From: Pseudomonadota bacterium
GTDB taxonomy: Bacteria; Verrucomicrobiota; Verrucomicrobiia; Limisphaerales; SXTU01
Assembly (NCBI GenBank): GCA_009924135.1
Contig: RFSE01000050.1
Coordinates: 1-32,759 of the forward strand
DNA: 32,759 nucleotides
Reading direction: 5' to 3'
Below the pieces are notes generated by a model. The model was not told the origin of the DNA. It ran no database searches and was given only the letters and a program-made list of their open reading frames with translations. Positions 1 to 8,079 of the stretch are shown one piece after another. A program made the position numbers and the translations under genes. The first letter of the stretch is position 1. Each line of letters starts with the position of its first letter.

Positions 1-1651
1 GCGTGGCGTCGAGGAAGCCCGCCTGCACGTCGCTGAAGCGGTAGCCCTTCGCGTGCTGTTGCGGCGCGCAGTCGCGCAGGACCTCGTTGAACTCCTCCAG
101 CGCGCCCGTGTCGATCAGCGCGATGCGACCGTTCTTCAGGCGCGTCGTGCCGTTGCCGGAGAGGATGAGCCGCTGGATGTCGGCGGCTGAAAACTTCTCG
201 CCATCCGCCGAGGCCAGCGACATCTCGACATCGAACCACCGCTCGCCCGAGGGCCGGATCTCGAAGCGCGGTTCGAGCCGTTCGAAGTTCTTCGTGGTGC
301 TGTGCTGCAACCACTCTTCCAGCGAGACTTCCCATTCCTTCTGCCAGCGCGGGTAGTCCTTCGCGAAGAAGCGCACGACGTTGCTCTCGCCGTGAAGGTT
401 CCAGCGGCCCTGTGGGTCGGGGCCGTTGAAGCCCGCGCGGCGCATCCGTTCCCCCGCCGCGACTTCCGCGCCGAAATCGCGCGTGGAGTAGCGGGTCGTG
501 CACTTCGGGTCGGGCAGCCAGAGGGACTCGTCCTTCGACGTTACGCCCACGGTCATGATGCGCGGGCCGTACGCGCACTGGAGCTGCGCCTGCACCTGCG
601 CCAGCCCGCCGTTGAGCGCGAGGATGAAACGCGGCGATTGCGGCTCCAGGGTGAACTCATCAATGCCAAAGTTCGAATCCACTTCGCTCTCGGCTTCGAG
701 CACGACCAGCTCCTGGCTGAGGAAGAGCGGCACGCGGGCGCGGGGCAGTTTCATCGGCTCGCGGAACAGCGCGCGCCATTGCTTGGGCAGGCCCACCGGC
801 TCCAGCGAATCGCCGCGAAACGCCCAGAGCGATTCACCCGCGATGAGCGTGGGCGGCCGGAGCTTGGGCGGGAGGTTCAGGCGGATTTCGCCCGAGGTTT
901 CCAAGGTCACCTCAACCGGTACGCGCCAGGACGTTGACCCAATCGTCAGCGGCTGGCCGCGTCCGAGCACCACGCGCGGGTGGCCGCCCAGCACATCCAG
1001 CAGCTCGGTCAGCTCGTAGAGGTTGAGCATGAGGCCGCCGGGCGTTTCGTTGTCGGCCAGTTGCTCGGCCTTGTCCAGCAGGCGGGTGTCCTCGGCCGAG
1101 AGGGCGAAGGGCTGGTTCATCGGCAGCGCGCTGAGCGGCACCCGGCCGCGCGCCCATTTGCCCTCAAACGTGACCATCACCTTCCCGCGCTCCAGGCCCG
1201 CCGCGAAGGTCGGGGGCAGGATGACGGAGATTTCCAGACGCTCGCCATTGGCCGCGCGTTTTAGCTTGGGACCCGGCTGCGGCTCGGGCTCGCGCAGAAC
1301 GGGCCGGGGCGCGGAGAGCCGGGCGGGCAACGGCGTGGCGGTGTCGCTGCCCCGGGACGGCGCTTTCGCGCTGAGCAGGTGGTGCAGCCCGATGGCCACC
1401 GAGTGGGCGCAGATGATGCCGGACTCGCGCGACGCCCGGCAGGTGCAGAGGTTGTCGATGTCCACCGGGCCCTTGATGACCAGGCCCGCGCGATAGGACG
1501 AAGTGCCCTCCGCCACCACGCCCTTGAGCAGCGGTGGCGTCCAGTTCGAGGAAAGGACCTTCCCGCCCGCCAGCAGGCCGCGGGCGTTCTTGACCGCTTC
1601 CCAGCCGGCGGACTTCGTGAAGAAAGCCTCCGTCAACTCGTTGAAACTCAT
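1..1651 (-). CDS. SWIM zinc-finger SNF2-family helicase, N-terminal part (truncated by window edge)
   Basis: An open frame runs without a stop from the ATG at 1651 to the left edge, giving about 550 visible residues. Near the N-terminus is a SWIM zinc-finger signature: Cys69-x-Cys71, then Cys81-x-His83 (CTC...CAH). The rest reads as the beta-rich region that precedes the ATPase in bacterial SNF2-associated helicases (e.g. GRWNLHGESNVVRFF). The Walker and DEAD/DEAH motifs are not visible and should lie beyond position 1. In this family SWIM proteins are DNA-dependent ATPases thought to remodel protein-DNA complexes; the substrate is unknown. The start was chosen because it is the first ATG in frame and the reading runs straight into the SWIM motif. 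It is divergent from the gene at 1808. The family call is fairly sure, the function is not. Confidence 0.8.
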   Translation of the reverse strand, partial: MSFNELTEAFFTKSAGWEAVKNARGLLAGGKVLSSNWTPPLLKGVVAEGTSSYRAGLVIKGPVDIDNLCTCRASRESGIICAHSVAIGLHHLLSAKAPSRGSDTATPLPARLSAPRPVLREPEPQPGPKLKRAANGERLEISVILPPTFAAGLERGKVMVTFEGKWARGRVPLSALPMNQPFALSAEDTRLLDKAEQLADNETPGGLMLNLYELTELLDVLGGHPRVVLGRGQPLTIGSTSWRVPVEVTLETSGEIRLNLPPKLRPPTLIAGESLWAFRGDSLEPVGLPKQWRALFREPMKLPRARVPLFLSQELVVLEAESEVDSNFGIDEFTLEPQSPRFILALNGGLAQVQAQLQCAYGPRIMTVGVTSKDESLWLPDPKCTTRYSTRDFGAEVAAGERMRRAGFNGPDPQGRWNLHGESNVVRFFAKDYPRWQKEWEVSLEEWLQHSTTKNFERLEPRFEIRPSGERWFDVEMSLASADGEKFSAADIQRLILSGNGTTRLKNGRIALIDTGALEEFNEVLRDCAPQQHAKGYRFSDVQAGFLDAT

Positions 1652-1739
1652 CCGCGCGACTCTGCCGGACGCAGCGGGTCGCTGGCAAAAAGTTTTCCCG
1701 GAAATGACGGTGCGGGCAGCGATATCACCGGCGCAACTT

Positions 1740-1768
1740 TTGTGGCCCGACGGGTTTGATGCTATGTT
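1740..1768 (+). promoter_or_regulatory. possible sigma-70-type promoter
   Basis: TTGTGG (1740-1745) and TATGTT (1763-1768) are separated by exactly 17 bp in the divergent gap upstream of the gene at 1808. Each box departs from consensus, and high-GC DNA gives such matches by chance, so this is only a candidate. Confidence 0.25.
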
Positions 1769-1807
1769 CGCCGCACATTTCAACGCAACCGCACGCCCTG
1801 CCAACCA

Positions 1808-2395
1808 ATGCACTCCTTTAATGCGCTACGCCTCATCCTCCTCGTCGCGTGGCTCCTCGCCAGTCCCGCTCCGGCCCAGGATACCAAAGCCCTGATCACC
1901 AACGCGCCACTGACGATCCTCGAGCGGTTTGAAGCCCGCTCCGGGGCCGTCCTCATCAAGGCGACCGGACCCGTGGGGGCCTTTTCCCTCCAGGCAGCGA
2001 CGGTGTCCGTGACCTGCCGGGAGACCACGGATGTGGGGGCGGGCCGACGGGAACGCGGGGTCGTCGTCACGCTCCAGCGCGGTGAGCGCGAACAGGACAC
2101 GACGGTCATTGATTACAATGAACTGGAGACCTTCCTGGCCGGACTCACCTACATCAGCCGGGTGGATTCCAACGTCGCGCCCCTGCCCAGCTTTGAAGTG
2201 AGCATCAAAACCCGCGGCCAGTTGCGGGTCTTCATCTACACCAGCAAGACCCGGCCCGGCTCCTTGCAGATCGCGCTGCATGACGACTGGACCGCCAAAC
2301 CCCGGTTGCTGCTCAGCCCCAGCCAGCTCGCCGAGTTCAAGCTGCTCATCGAGGCGGCCAAGGCCAAGCTCGACGCCCTGCATCCAGACCCATGA
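1808..2395 (+). CDS. secreted protein of unknown function
   Basis: This is a 195-residue protein starting at ATG 1808. Residues 1-23 form a clear signal peptide: a short n-region, hydrophobic LILLVAWLLA, and a cleavage-like PAPAQ. The mature part has a predicted alternation of beta strands, including a basic segment (GAGRRERGVVVTLQRGERE), and ends in a helix (SQLAEFKLLIEAAKAKLDAL). I do not recognise a family. It lies between the divergent helicase gene and the downstream CocE-like hydrolase, with about 160 bp to the latter. Export to the periplasm or beyond is inferred from the signal peptide; no catalytic motif is visible. Confidence 0.75.
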   Translation: MHSFNALRLILLVAWLLASPAPAQDTKALITNAPLTILERFEARSGAVLIKATGPVGAFSLQAATVSVTCRETTDVGAGRRERGVVVTLQRGEREQDTTVIDYNELETFLAGLTYISRVDSNVAPLPSFEVSIKTRGQLRVFIYTSKTRPGSLQIALHDDWTAKPRLLLSPSQLAEFKLLIEAAKAKLDALHPDP

Positions 2396-2464
2396 CGGAG
2401 ACGGTGTCGCGCGAAGGCCGCGAAGAGAGCGAAGGTGAAGAAGCTGCGAGCCCACCGCCTTCCC

Positions 2465-2496
2465 TCTGTGTTTAATCTGTGTTCATCTGTGGCCAA
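2465..2496. repeat. single arm of the CTGTGTT-type palindromic repeat (family A remnant)
   Basis: The stretch ctgtgtttaatctgtg, followed by ttcatctgtggcca, matches the right arm of the larger palindromes at 20568-20744, 27491-27674 and 30542-30713. No matching left arm is visible in the 100 bp before it, so this is a one-armed relic. It lies in the 160-bp gap before the hydrolase gene. Confidence 0.7.
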
Positions 2497-2555
2497 ACAC
2501 GCCTTCCCCGAATTTCGCCTTGCCCGTCGCGCCGGAGCGTCGAGAGTGTGACCCC

Positions 2556-4436
2556 ATGAAAGCATTCTTCCGGGCCTGCCTGCTGGCCGCGCTGTTTCTT
2601 TGCGTTCCTTCGCTTCGGGCCGCCGACACCGATACCAACACCGCCTGGCTGGCGGAACATTACACCAAGTACGAGCACCGCATCCCCATGCGCGATGGCG
2701 TGCGGCTCTTCACGCGCGTGTACGTGCCCAAGGACGAATCGCAGAAATGGCCCGTCATCCTCACGCGCACGCCGTACGCGCTGAAACCTTACGGCTCCGA
2801 CAACTACACCGATCCATCCGGCTCGTTCCTCACGCTGGCGAAGGACCGCTTCATCCTCGTCACGCAGGACGTGCGCGGGCGCTACGGCTCGGAGGGCAAC
2901 TACGTGCACGTCCGCCCGTTCAACCCGAACAAGGGCCCCAAGGACATCGACGAAAACTCCGACACCTGGGACACCATCGAGTGGCTCGTGAAACACGTGC
3001 CGAACAACAGCGGCCTCGTCGGCATGTTCGGCATCTCCTACCCGGGCTTTTACACGTCCATGGGCATGATCGACAGCCATCCCGCGCTCAAGGCCGCCTC
3101 GCCGCAGGCCCCGATCGCCGACTGGTTCATGGGCGATGACCTGCATCACAACGGCGCGTTCTTCCTCGCGCAGAACTTCGATTTCTTCTTCCGGTTCGCG
3201 CAGAAAGTCGAGGACCCGTTGCACGATGAATTCCGCAGCTTCAACTTCAAGACGCCGGATGGTTACGACTTCTTCCTGCGCATGGGACCGCTCGCCAATT
3301 CCGACAAGGTGCTCCTCAAGGGCCGGGCGCCCGAGTGGACCGAGTTCCTCACGCACCCGACCTACGACGACTACTGGAAGGCGCGCAACATCCGCCCGCA
3401 TTTGAAGAACGTGCGCTGCGCCGTGATGACCGTGGGCGGATGGTTCGATGCCGAGGACCTCTTCGGCCCGCTGGAGACGTATCGCGCCACGGAGCGACAG
3501 AACCCCGGCATCACAAACCTGCTCGTCATGGGTCCGTGGGCGCACGGTGGCTGGGGCCGTGGGCCGGGCGACACGCTCGGCTCATTCAGCTTCCATGCAA
3601 AGGCCTCGGAGTATTACCGCGAGAAGATCGAGCTGCCGTTCTTCCGCCACTTCCTCAAGGGCGACACGAACTACACGACCACCGAGGCCCACATCTTCGA
3701 GACCGGCACGCACGTCTGGCGGAAGTTCGATGCCTGGCCGCCGAAGCAGGCCGTGCCGCGCACGCTCTACCTGCGGGCCGGCGGCACGCTGGCGTTCTCG
3801 CCGCCCACGGAAGGTACGGCCTTCGACGAATACGTGAGCGATCCCGCGAAGCCCGTGCCCTTCACCGCCGACCAGTCCACCACCTACCCGCGCGCGTATC
3901 CCATCGAGGACCAGCGCTTCGTGGCATCACGGACCGACGTGCTGGTGTACGAGACCGAGCCGCTGGAGGAGGACCTGACCTTCGCCGGCCCGTTGCACGC
4001 GACCTTCCATGTCTCCACCACGGGCACGGACTCCGACTGGGTGATCAAGCTCATCGACGTCTATCCCGGCGACTACCCGAACCCGAATCCGAACCCCGCG
4101 AACGTGAAGCTCGGCGGCGCGCAGCAGCTCGTGCGCGGCGACGTCTTCCGGGGCAAGTTCCGCAACAGCTTTGAAAAGCCCGAGCCATTCGTGCCCGGCA
4201 AGCCGGCGAAGATCGCCTTCGCCATCCCGGACGTGTGCCACACGTTCCGGCGCGGCCACCGCGTGATGATCCAGATGCAAAGCTCATGGTTCCCGCTCGT
4301 GGACCGCAACCCGCAGACCTTCGTAAACATCCCAACCGCCAAGCCCGAGGACTACCGCAAGGCCACCCAGCGCGTGTACCGCTCCGCCAGCGCGCCCACG
4401 GCGCTGACGGTGCAGGTGCTGCCAACGGGGAAATAA
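2556..4436 (+). CDS. CocE/NonD family (X-Pro dipeptidyl-peptidase-like, S15) secreted hydrolase
   Basis: This is a 626-residue exported alpha/beta hydrolase. The ATG at 2556 is preferred to an in-frame start 12 codons earlier because it begins a normal signal peptide (MKAFFRACLLAALFLCV, cleavage near RAA). The catalytic triad of the CocE/X-Pro peptidase group is visible: nucleophile Ser161 in GISYPG, Asp298 in GGWFDAED, and His330 in GPWAHGG. The C-terminal third is the jelly-roll domain of this family (roughly residues 455-620). Members cleave esters, amides or N-terminal dipeptides; the sequence does not show which, so a substrate should not be assigned. A TTG-start membrane ORF follows 10 bp later. 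Family assignment is confident. Confidence 0.93.
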   Translation: MKAFFRACLLAALFLCVPSLRAADTDTNTAWLAEHYTKYEHRIPMRDGVRLFTRVYVPKDESQKWPVILTRTPYALKPYGSDNYTDPSGSFLTLAKDRFILVTQDVRGRYGSEGNYVHVRPFNPNKGPKDIDENSDTWDTIEWLVKHVPNNSGLVGMFGISYPGFYTSMGMIDSHPALKAASPQAPIADWFMGDDLHHNGAFFLAQNFDFFFRFAQKVEDPLHDEFRSFNFKTPDGYDFFLRMGPLANSDKVLLKGRAPEWTEFLTHPTYDDYWKARNIRPHLKNVRCAVMTVGGWFDAEDLFGPLETYRATERQNPGITNLLVMGPWAHGGWGRGPGDTLGSFSFHAKASEYYREKIELPFFRHFLKGDTNYTTTEAHIFETGTHVWRKFDAWPPKQAVPRTLYLRAGGTLAFSPPTEGTAFDEYVSDPAKPVPFTADQSTTYPRAYPIEDQRFVASRTDVLVYETEPLEEDLTFAGPLHATFHVSTTGTDSDWVIKLIDVYPGDYPNPNPNPANVKLGGAQQLVRGDVFRGKFRNSFEKPEPFVPGKPAKIAFAIPDVCHTFRRGHRVMIQMQSSWFPLVDRNPQTFVNIPTAKPEDYRKATQRVYRSASAPTALTVQVLPTGK

Positions 4437-4446
4437 AGCTCCTTAC

Positions 4447-4716
4447 TTGAGCCAATCAGAACAACCTCAACCGGGAGTCAGAAATTTCTCAGGAAAGCGG
4501 GTCGGGTATGTGCTCGTGGCCATCAGCTTCGAGTGTGTGCCAGTCCACTATTTTGTTTCCTGCGAAGCTAGCGTTGCGACTTGTGGCATCGCTAATTTAT
4601 TATTCCTTTCCATTGGCCTGCTTTGTTGGACCGAGCCGAAAGCTACGCCCTATCGGTTCCGTCCGCTGGCTTTTGCCCTCTTTGCACTGGTCCTTCACAT
4701 ATTCTCAACGCACTGA
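4447..4716 (+). CDS. small hypothetical membrane protein
   Basis: This is an 89-codon frame with a TTG start at 4447, ten bases after the hydrolase stop. It encodes three hydrophobic stretches, about residues 20-38, 46-60 and 72-86 (GIANLLFLSIGLLCW, LAFALFALVLHIF), consistent with a tiny integral membrane protein. Base composition is visibly more AT-rich than the flanking genes, and codons such as TTA and ATA appear that are rare around it, hinting at a recently acquired or weakly constrained segment. No family is recognised. The start is uncertain: GTG codons near 4507 are alternatives. It may be an unexpressed open frame. Confidence 0.42.
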   Translation: MSQSEQPQPGVRNFSGKRVGYVLVAISFECVPVHYFVSCEASVATCGIANLLFLSIGLLCWTEPKATPYRFRPLAFALFALVLHIFSTH

Positions 4717-4754
4717 TCGTTGACCTTCATCCCATTTGCTGACACACAACCCCC

Positions 4755-5990
4755 ATGAACTTGTCCGCCCTGCGCCTGCTTCCGTTAGTCCTGGCTTCGC
4801 TCTGCCTCGCGGCGGGTGCCGCTGATTACTTCCCGCCGCCGGACAGTGCGGGCGGCTGGCGCATGGCCACCAATGCCGCCCAAGCCCGCGCGCTCGCCGG
4901 CATGGACGCGGCGTGGTTGGACCGCGCGTATCAGGTCTGCGAGCGGGGCACGCAGAACGGCGGATTGCTCGTCGTACGCCGGGGGCATCTGGTGCTTGAA
5001 AAGTATTTCGGCCGCGCCAGCCGCAATGCGAACCCCGACATGGCCTCGACGGGCAAGGCGTTCACCAGCATCGCGTGCGGCGTCATGCTCAACGAGTTCC
5101 GCGACAAAATCCCGCAGGGCCTCGACACGAAGGTGTTTACCGAGAAGTTCCTGCCCGAGGCGCTGCCGCTGGATGACCCGCGTCGCGCGGACATCTCGCT
5201 CGGGCAGTTGCTGTGCATGTCCGCCGGCTACAACGGCGAAGGTCAGACGCCCTCCGCCATCGTGATGGGCCGCTCCGTCCCGCTCACCGCCAAGCCCGGC
5301 CAGAACATCCGGGACCTCGACCAGTCGTCGCTCAAGTGCGCGATGTGGACGAACGCCGGCGGCGGCTACTCCTACTCGTCACCCGCGCCGCACATCGCGT
5401 CCATCGTGCTGCGGCACGTGACGGGCATGGAATTGCAGGATTACATCCAGACGCGCCTGGCCAAGCCGATGGGCTGGGAATCGTGGGGTTACTGCCTCCA
5501 GCGCGGCGACTTCAAGATGCCGCACGCCAACGGCGCGGGCAGCACGGCCCTGCACGCCACGGACGCGCTGCGGTTCGGCTACTGCCTGTTGCGCAAAGGC
5601 CAGTGGAACGGCAAACAACTCGTCCCCGCCGACTACATTGAGAAGTGCCACTCGCCTTCGCCCTACAATCCGCACTGCCCGTTCAGCCTCCAGTTCGAGC
5701 ACAACGCGGATGGCCACGTGCTGGGCGCACCGCGCGATGCGTTCTTCAAGTCCGGCGCGGGCGGCTTCTGCCTCTATGTGGTGCCGTCGCTCGACCTCGT
5801 CATCTACAAGCTCGGCGGGAAGGACAACCAGTACGACCACGCGCTCACCGGCCTGCCGCAGCCCGAGCAAAGCCACGACCGCGACAACTGGCAGCCCATC
5901 CCGCGCACCGGTTTCAACGAAGGCAGCCTCGCCGGCGGCGACGGCCTGTGGCGTGTGCTGGAGTATGTGTGCGCGGCGGTGCGGGATTAA
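4755..5990 (+). CDS. secreted serine hydrolase, beta-lactamase class C / penicillin-binding-protein-like fold
   Basis: This is a 411-residue exported protein. The signal peptide is residues 1-22 (LRLLPLVLASLCLAAGAA). Active-site motifs of the class C beta-lactamase/DD-peptidase/esterase superfamily are visible: Ser98-Thr-Gly-Lys101 (SxxK), a GGGYSYSS segment at 203-209 in the place of the YxN motif, and Lys332-Ser-Gly-Ala-Gly-Gly replacing the K/H-T-G triad. The Asn of YxN appears to be Ser here, which is common in esterase-like members. The typical PGxxxxYS-type region is seen around 181-209. The family covers esterases, D-aminopeptidases and lactamases, so antibiotic resistance should not be inferred. 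It follows the hydrolase and small membrane ORF on the same strand; 78 bp separate it from hisC. Confidence 0.9.
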   Translation: MNLSALRLLPLVLASLCLAAGAADYFPPPDSAGGWRMATNAAQARALAGMDAAWLDRAYQVCERGTQNGGLLVVRRGHLVLEKYFGRASRNANPDMASTGKAFTSIACGVMLNEFRDKIPQGLDTKVFTEKFLPEALPLDDPRRADISLGQLLCMSAGYNGEGQTPSAIVMGRSVPLTAKPGQNIRDLDQSSLKCAMWTNAGGGYSYSSPAPHIASIVLRHVTGMELQDYIQTRLAKPMGWESWGYCLQRGDFKMPHANGAGSTALHATDALRFGYCLLRKGQWNGKQLVPADYIEKCHSPSPYNPHCPFSLQFEHNADGHVLGAPRDAFFKSGAGGFCLYVVPSLDLVIYKLGGKDNQYDHALTGLPQPEQSHDRDNWQPIPRTGFNEGSLAGGDGLWRVLEYVCAAVRD

Positions 5991-6068
5991 CTCCACGCGA
6001 CGAAAGAGCATTCGCCGCGCGCCTATCCCGGCTCGACTTCTGCGCTGGTTTCTTCCGACACTCCCCGC

Positions 6069-7202
6069 ATGGCAGTTCGCGCCCAACGCCCTTTGATTCG
6101 TCCGCTGGTTCAGCGGTTGCACGCCTATGTCCCCGGCGAGCAGCCGAAGATTCCCGGCCTCATCAAGCTCAACACCAACGAAAATCCCTACCCGCCTTCG
6201 CCCAAGGTCCTCGCCGCCGTGAAGGCCGCCGTGGACGGACGGCTCCGGCTCTACCCGAACCCGACCGCCGCCGCGTTGCGCGAACGCCTCGCGAAACTCC
6301 ACGGTTGCGCGCCGGAGAACATCATTGTCGGCAACGGCTCGGATGAACTGCTCGCGCTGGCGACCCGGGTGTTTGTCGAGCCAAGCACGGAGTCCAAGGT
6401 CCAAGGTCCAAAGTCCAAGGCCCAAGCCAGTGCTTCGTTGGTGCAGTATTTCAATCCGAGCTACTCGCTTTATCCGGTGCTCGCGGAGATCGCCGGCACG
6501 GTGACCAATCCTGTGCCCCTCGGCGCGGACTTCGGCCTGCCAGCCCTCGCGGGCTTGGCGAAGAGCGGCTGGGATTTTAACGCGGCCCTTTCCCTCGTGA
6601 CCACGCCCAACGCCCCGAGCGGCCACGGCTTCACCACGGCCGAGCTGGACGCGCTGTGCGCGAAGTCGAAGGGCATCGTGGTGCTGGACGAGGCGTACGT
6701 GGACTTTGCGCGTGAGAACGCCATGAGCCTCGCGCTCAAGCACTCGCACGTGCTGGTCTCCCGGACCTTTTCGAAGGCCTACTCGCTGTGCTTCCAGCGC
6801 GTCGGCTACTTCGTCGGCCACGCCGACCTCATCGCCGCGCTGGACAAGGTGCGCGACAGCTACAACGTCAACGGCCTGGGCCAGGTGGCCGCGCTCGCCA
6901 CCCTTGATGACCTGCCGTACTACCGGCGCAACTTCCAGCGCATCATCGCCACGCGCGAGCAGGTCACGGCGGAGCTGACCGGTCTCGGCTGGGCCGTCCT
7001 GCCGAGCCAGACGAACTTCCTGCTCGCCCGGCCGACGCGTTACCCCGCCGAGGAATGGCTGGCCAAGCTGCGTGCGCAGAAGCTGCTCGTCCGCTGGTTC
7101 AAGTATCCCGAGGTGCGCGATTACTTGCGCATCACGATCGGCTCGGAGCCGGAGATGGAAGTGTTCGTCAAAACGGTGCGCAAACTCGGGGCAGGAAAGT
7201 AG
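6069..7202 (+). CDS. hisC: histidinol-phosphate aminotransferase
   Basis: This 377-residue fold-type I PLP enzyme interconverts histidinol phosphate plus 2-oxoglutarate with imidazole-acetol phosphate plus glutamate in histidine biosynthesis. Visible landmarks are the N-terminal LNTNENPYPPSP (residues 34-45), Asn181 in TTPNAPSG, Asp207/Tyr210 in VVLDEAYVDF, the PLP-binding Lys236 in SRTFSKAY, and Arg244 in FQRVGY. Length is near the usual 350-370, with one oddity: residues about 106-122 (TESKVQGPKSKAQASA) sit where the family has a short turn, and the DNA there is a 7-bp repeat array. No other his gene is in the window, so it stands alone among exported hydrolases. A related aminotransferase specificity, such as aromatic amino acids, cannot be excluded. 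Confidence 0.92.
   Translation: MAVRAQRPLIRPLVQRLHAYVPGEQPKIPGLIKLNTNENPYPPSPKVLAAVKAAVDGRLRLYPNPTAAALRERLAKLHGCAPENIIVGNGSDELLALATRVFVEPSTESKVQGPKSKAQASASLVQYFNPSYSLYPVLAEIAGTVTNPVPLGADFGLPALAGLAKSGWDFNAALSLVTTPNAPSGHGFTTAELDALCAKSKGIVVLDEAYVDFARENAMSLALKHSHVLVSRTFSKAYSLCFQRVGYFVGHADLIAALDKVRDSYNVNGLGQVAALATLDDLPYYRRNFQRIIATREQVTAELTGLGWAVLPSQTNFLLARPTRYPAEEWLAKLRAQKLLVRWFKYPEVRDYLRITIGSEPEMEVFVKTVRKLGAGK
6392..6426. repeat. 7-bp tandem repeat inside hisC (family C type)
   Basis: Five consecutive 7-mers (gtccaag, gtccaag, gtccaaa, gtccaag, gcccaag) lie inside the hisC reading frame. The same TCCAA-centred 7-bp unit builds the larger repeats at 11207-11360 and 24533-24686. The frame stays open through the array. 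Confidence 0.9.
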
Positions 7203-7220
7203 GGCTGCGGGGACGGTTTT

Positions 7221-7349
7221 GAATCAGGAAAGCAGGAAGAACTGCTGTAAAGTAGTTCGCCCCCTACTGATGCACCGCACCTTTCTGATAGTCTCTTCAC
7301 GAAGGAATACAGGAAGCTTTCCCTTCCTGCCTTCCTGCTTTCCTGATTC
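7221..7349. repeat. inverted-repeat element, family B (ATCAGGAAAGCAGGAAG arms)
   Basis: A perfect 19-bp inverted repeat (gaatcaggaaagcaggaag at 7221-7239 and its complement at 7331-7349) encloses about 90 bp. That interior contains a smaller hairpin-like stretch, gaactgctgtaaagtagttc. The same arms recur at 20616-20684 with a shorter interior. It fills most of the 200-bp gap between hisC and the PepSY-like gene. Confidence 0.85.
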
Positions 7350-7402
7350 ACCAGTTTTCCTTTCCGATTGCGCGAGGCGCTTTCAGCTTTCACATTGGCA
7401 TC

Positions 7403-7906
7403 ATGAAATTGAAGCTGCCCGCCCCGTTGTGCCTTGCCCTCCTCGCCGTCTGCCTTCCGGTTGCCGCCCAGGACGACAAGGCGGCGAACACCATCAGCGT
7501 CGAAGTCCCGGCCGCCGTGAAGACCGCGATCCAGAAGGAAGCCGACGGCGGACGCGTCGTGGAACTGAACCGCGTGAACGAGGACGGCAAACAGCAATAC
7601 GAGGCCACAGTCAGCCATGAGGGCCTGGAATACGCCGTGCGCGTGGACCTGCGCGGCGTGGTCATCCGGGTGGAATTGAAGAACTACAACGACGCCGAGG
7701 ATCAGAGCCCAAGCCAGCTCCCGGCGGCGGTGCGCGACGCCTTCAAGAAGCTCGCCCGCGGCGGCCCCGTGGAAAACACCCGCCGGCAACGGCTCGCCTT
7801 CACGTGTGAAGCACGCATCGACGGTCATCGCTACGCGCTCACCACGGACGAACAAGGCCGCCTGCTGAAGAAGGAACTCCAGCAGGATGAAAACGAGGGG
7901 AAGTAG
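7403..7906 (+). CDS. secreted protein with two PepSY-like repeats
   Basis: This is a 167-residue exported protein. The signal peptide is residues 1-22 (APLCLALLAVCLPVAAQ). The mature part shows an internal duplication. Residues about 36-91 and 107-158 each begin PAAV(K/R)xAxxK, continue through GG-x-V-x-E, and end in paired strands (YEATVSHEGLEYAVRVDLRG versus FTCEARIDGHRYALTTDEQG). That layout resembles PepSY-like periplasmic domains, which in known proteins inhibit peptidases or act as envelope accessory modules. Function here is inferred only from resemblance. It is the last + strand gene before a convergent ABC-transporter binding protein. Confidence 0.78.
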   Translation: MKLKLPAPLCLALLAVCLPVAAQDDKAANTISVEVPAAVKTAIQKEADGGRVVELNRVNEDGKQQYEATVSHEGLEYAVRVDLRGVVIRVELKNYNDAEDQSPSQLPAAVRDAFKKLARGGPVENTRRQRLAFTCEARIDGHRYALTTDEQGRLLKKELQQDENEGK

Positions 7907-7912
7907 TTCGGT

Positions 7913-8062
7913 GTGGCGGCAGGCGTCCCGCCTGCCGTAGAGGGCGGCATCTTGCCGCCCGGAATCGGGCCGCGATATTAGGCAGCCGAAAGAGTTTTCG
8001 TGCGCTTCCACCCGCCGGGCGGGACGCCCGGCTCTACGGCAGGCGAGGACGCCTGCCGCCAC
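7913..8062. repeat. four-hairpin GTGGCGGCAGGC repeat, family D copy 1
   Basis: The outer ends are GTGGCGGCAGGC (from 7913) and its near-complement GCCTGCCGCCAC (to 8062). Inside are short GC-rich palindromes such as ggcaggcgtcccgcctgcc and gccgggcgggacgcccggc, separated by tagag/ctcta. It lies between the convergent ends of the PepSY-like gene and the binding-protein gene, where it could also act as a bidirectional terminator; no T-tract follows the stems. Confidence 0.85.
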
Positions 8063-8079
8063 GGGCCTGCCACCACGGG

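Noticed and set aside
2472-3545. 357-codon open frame on the - strand
   Set aside because: Shadow of the CocE-like hydrolase; starts within its coding region and ends in a repeat.
4755-5990. Antibiotic-resistance beta-lactamase
   Set aside because: The SxxK motif is present, but the YxN and KTG motifs are altered and the family is dominated by esterases and peptidases.
5379-6821. 480-codon open frame on the - strand
   Set aside because: Overlaps the serine hydrolase and hisC antisense; composition is that of a shadow frame and no domain is visible.
7913-8062. Rho-independent terminator
   Set aside because: Strong GC stems but no T-tract after any stem; termination is possible but not shown, so annotated only as a repeat.
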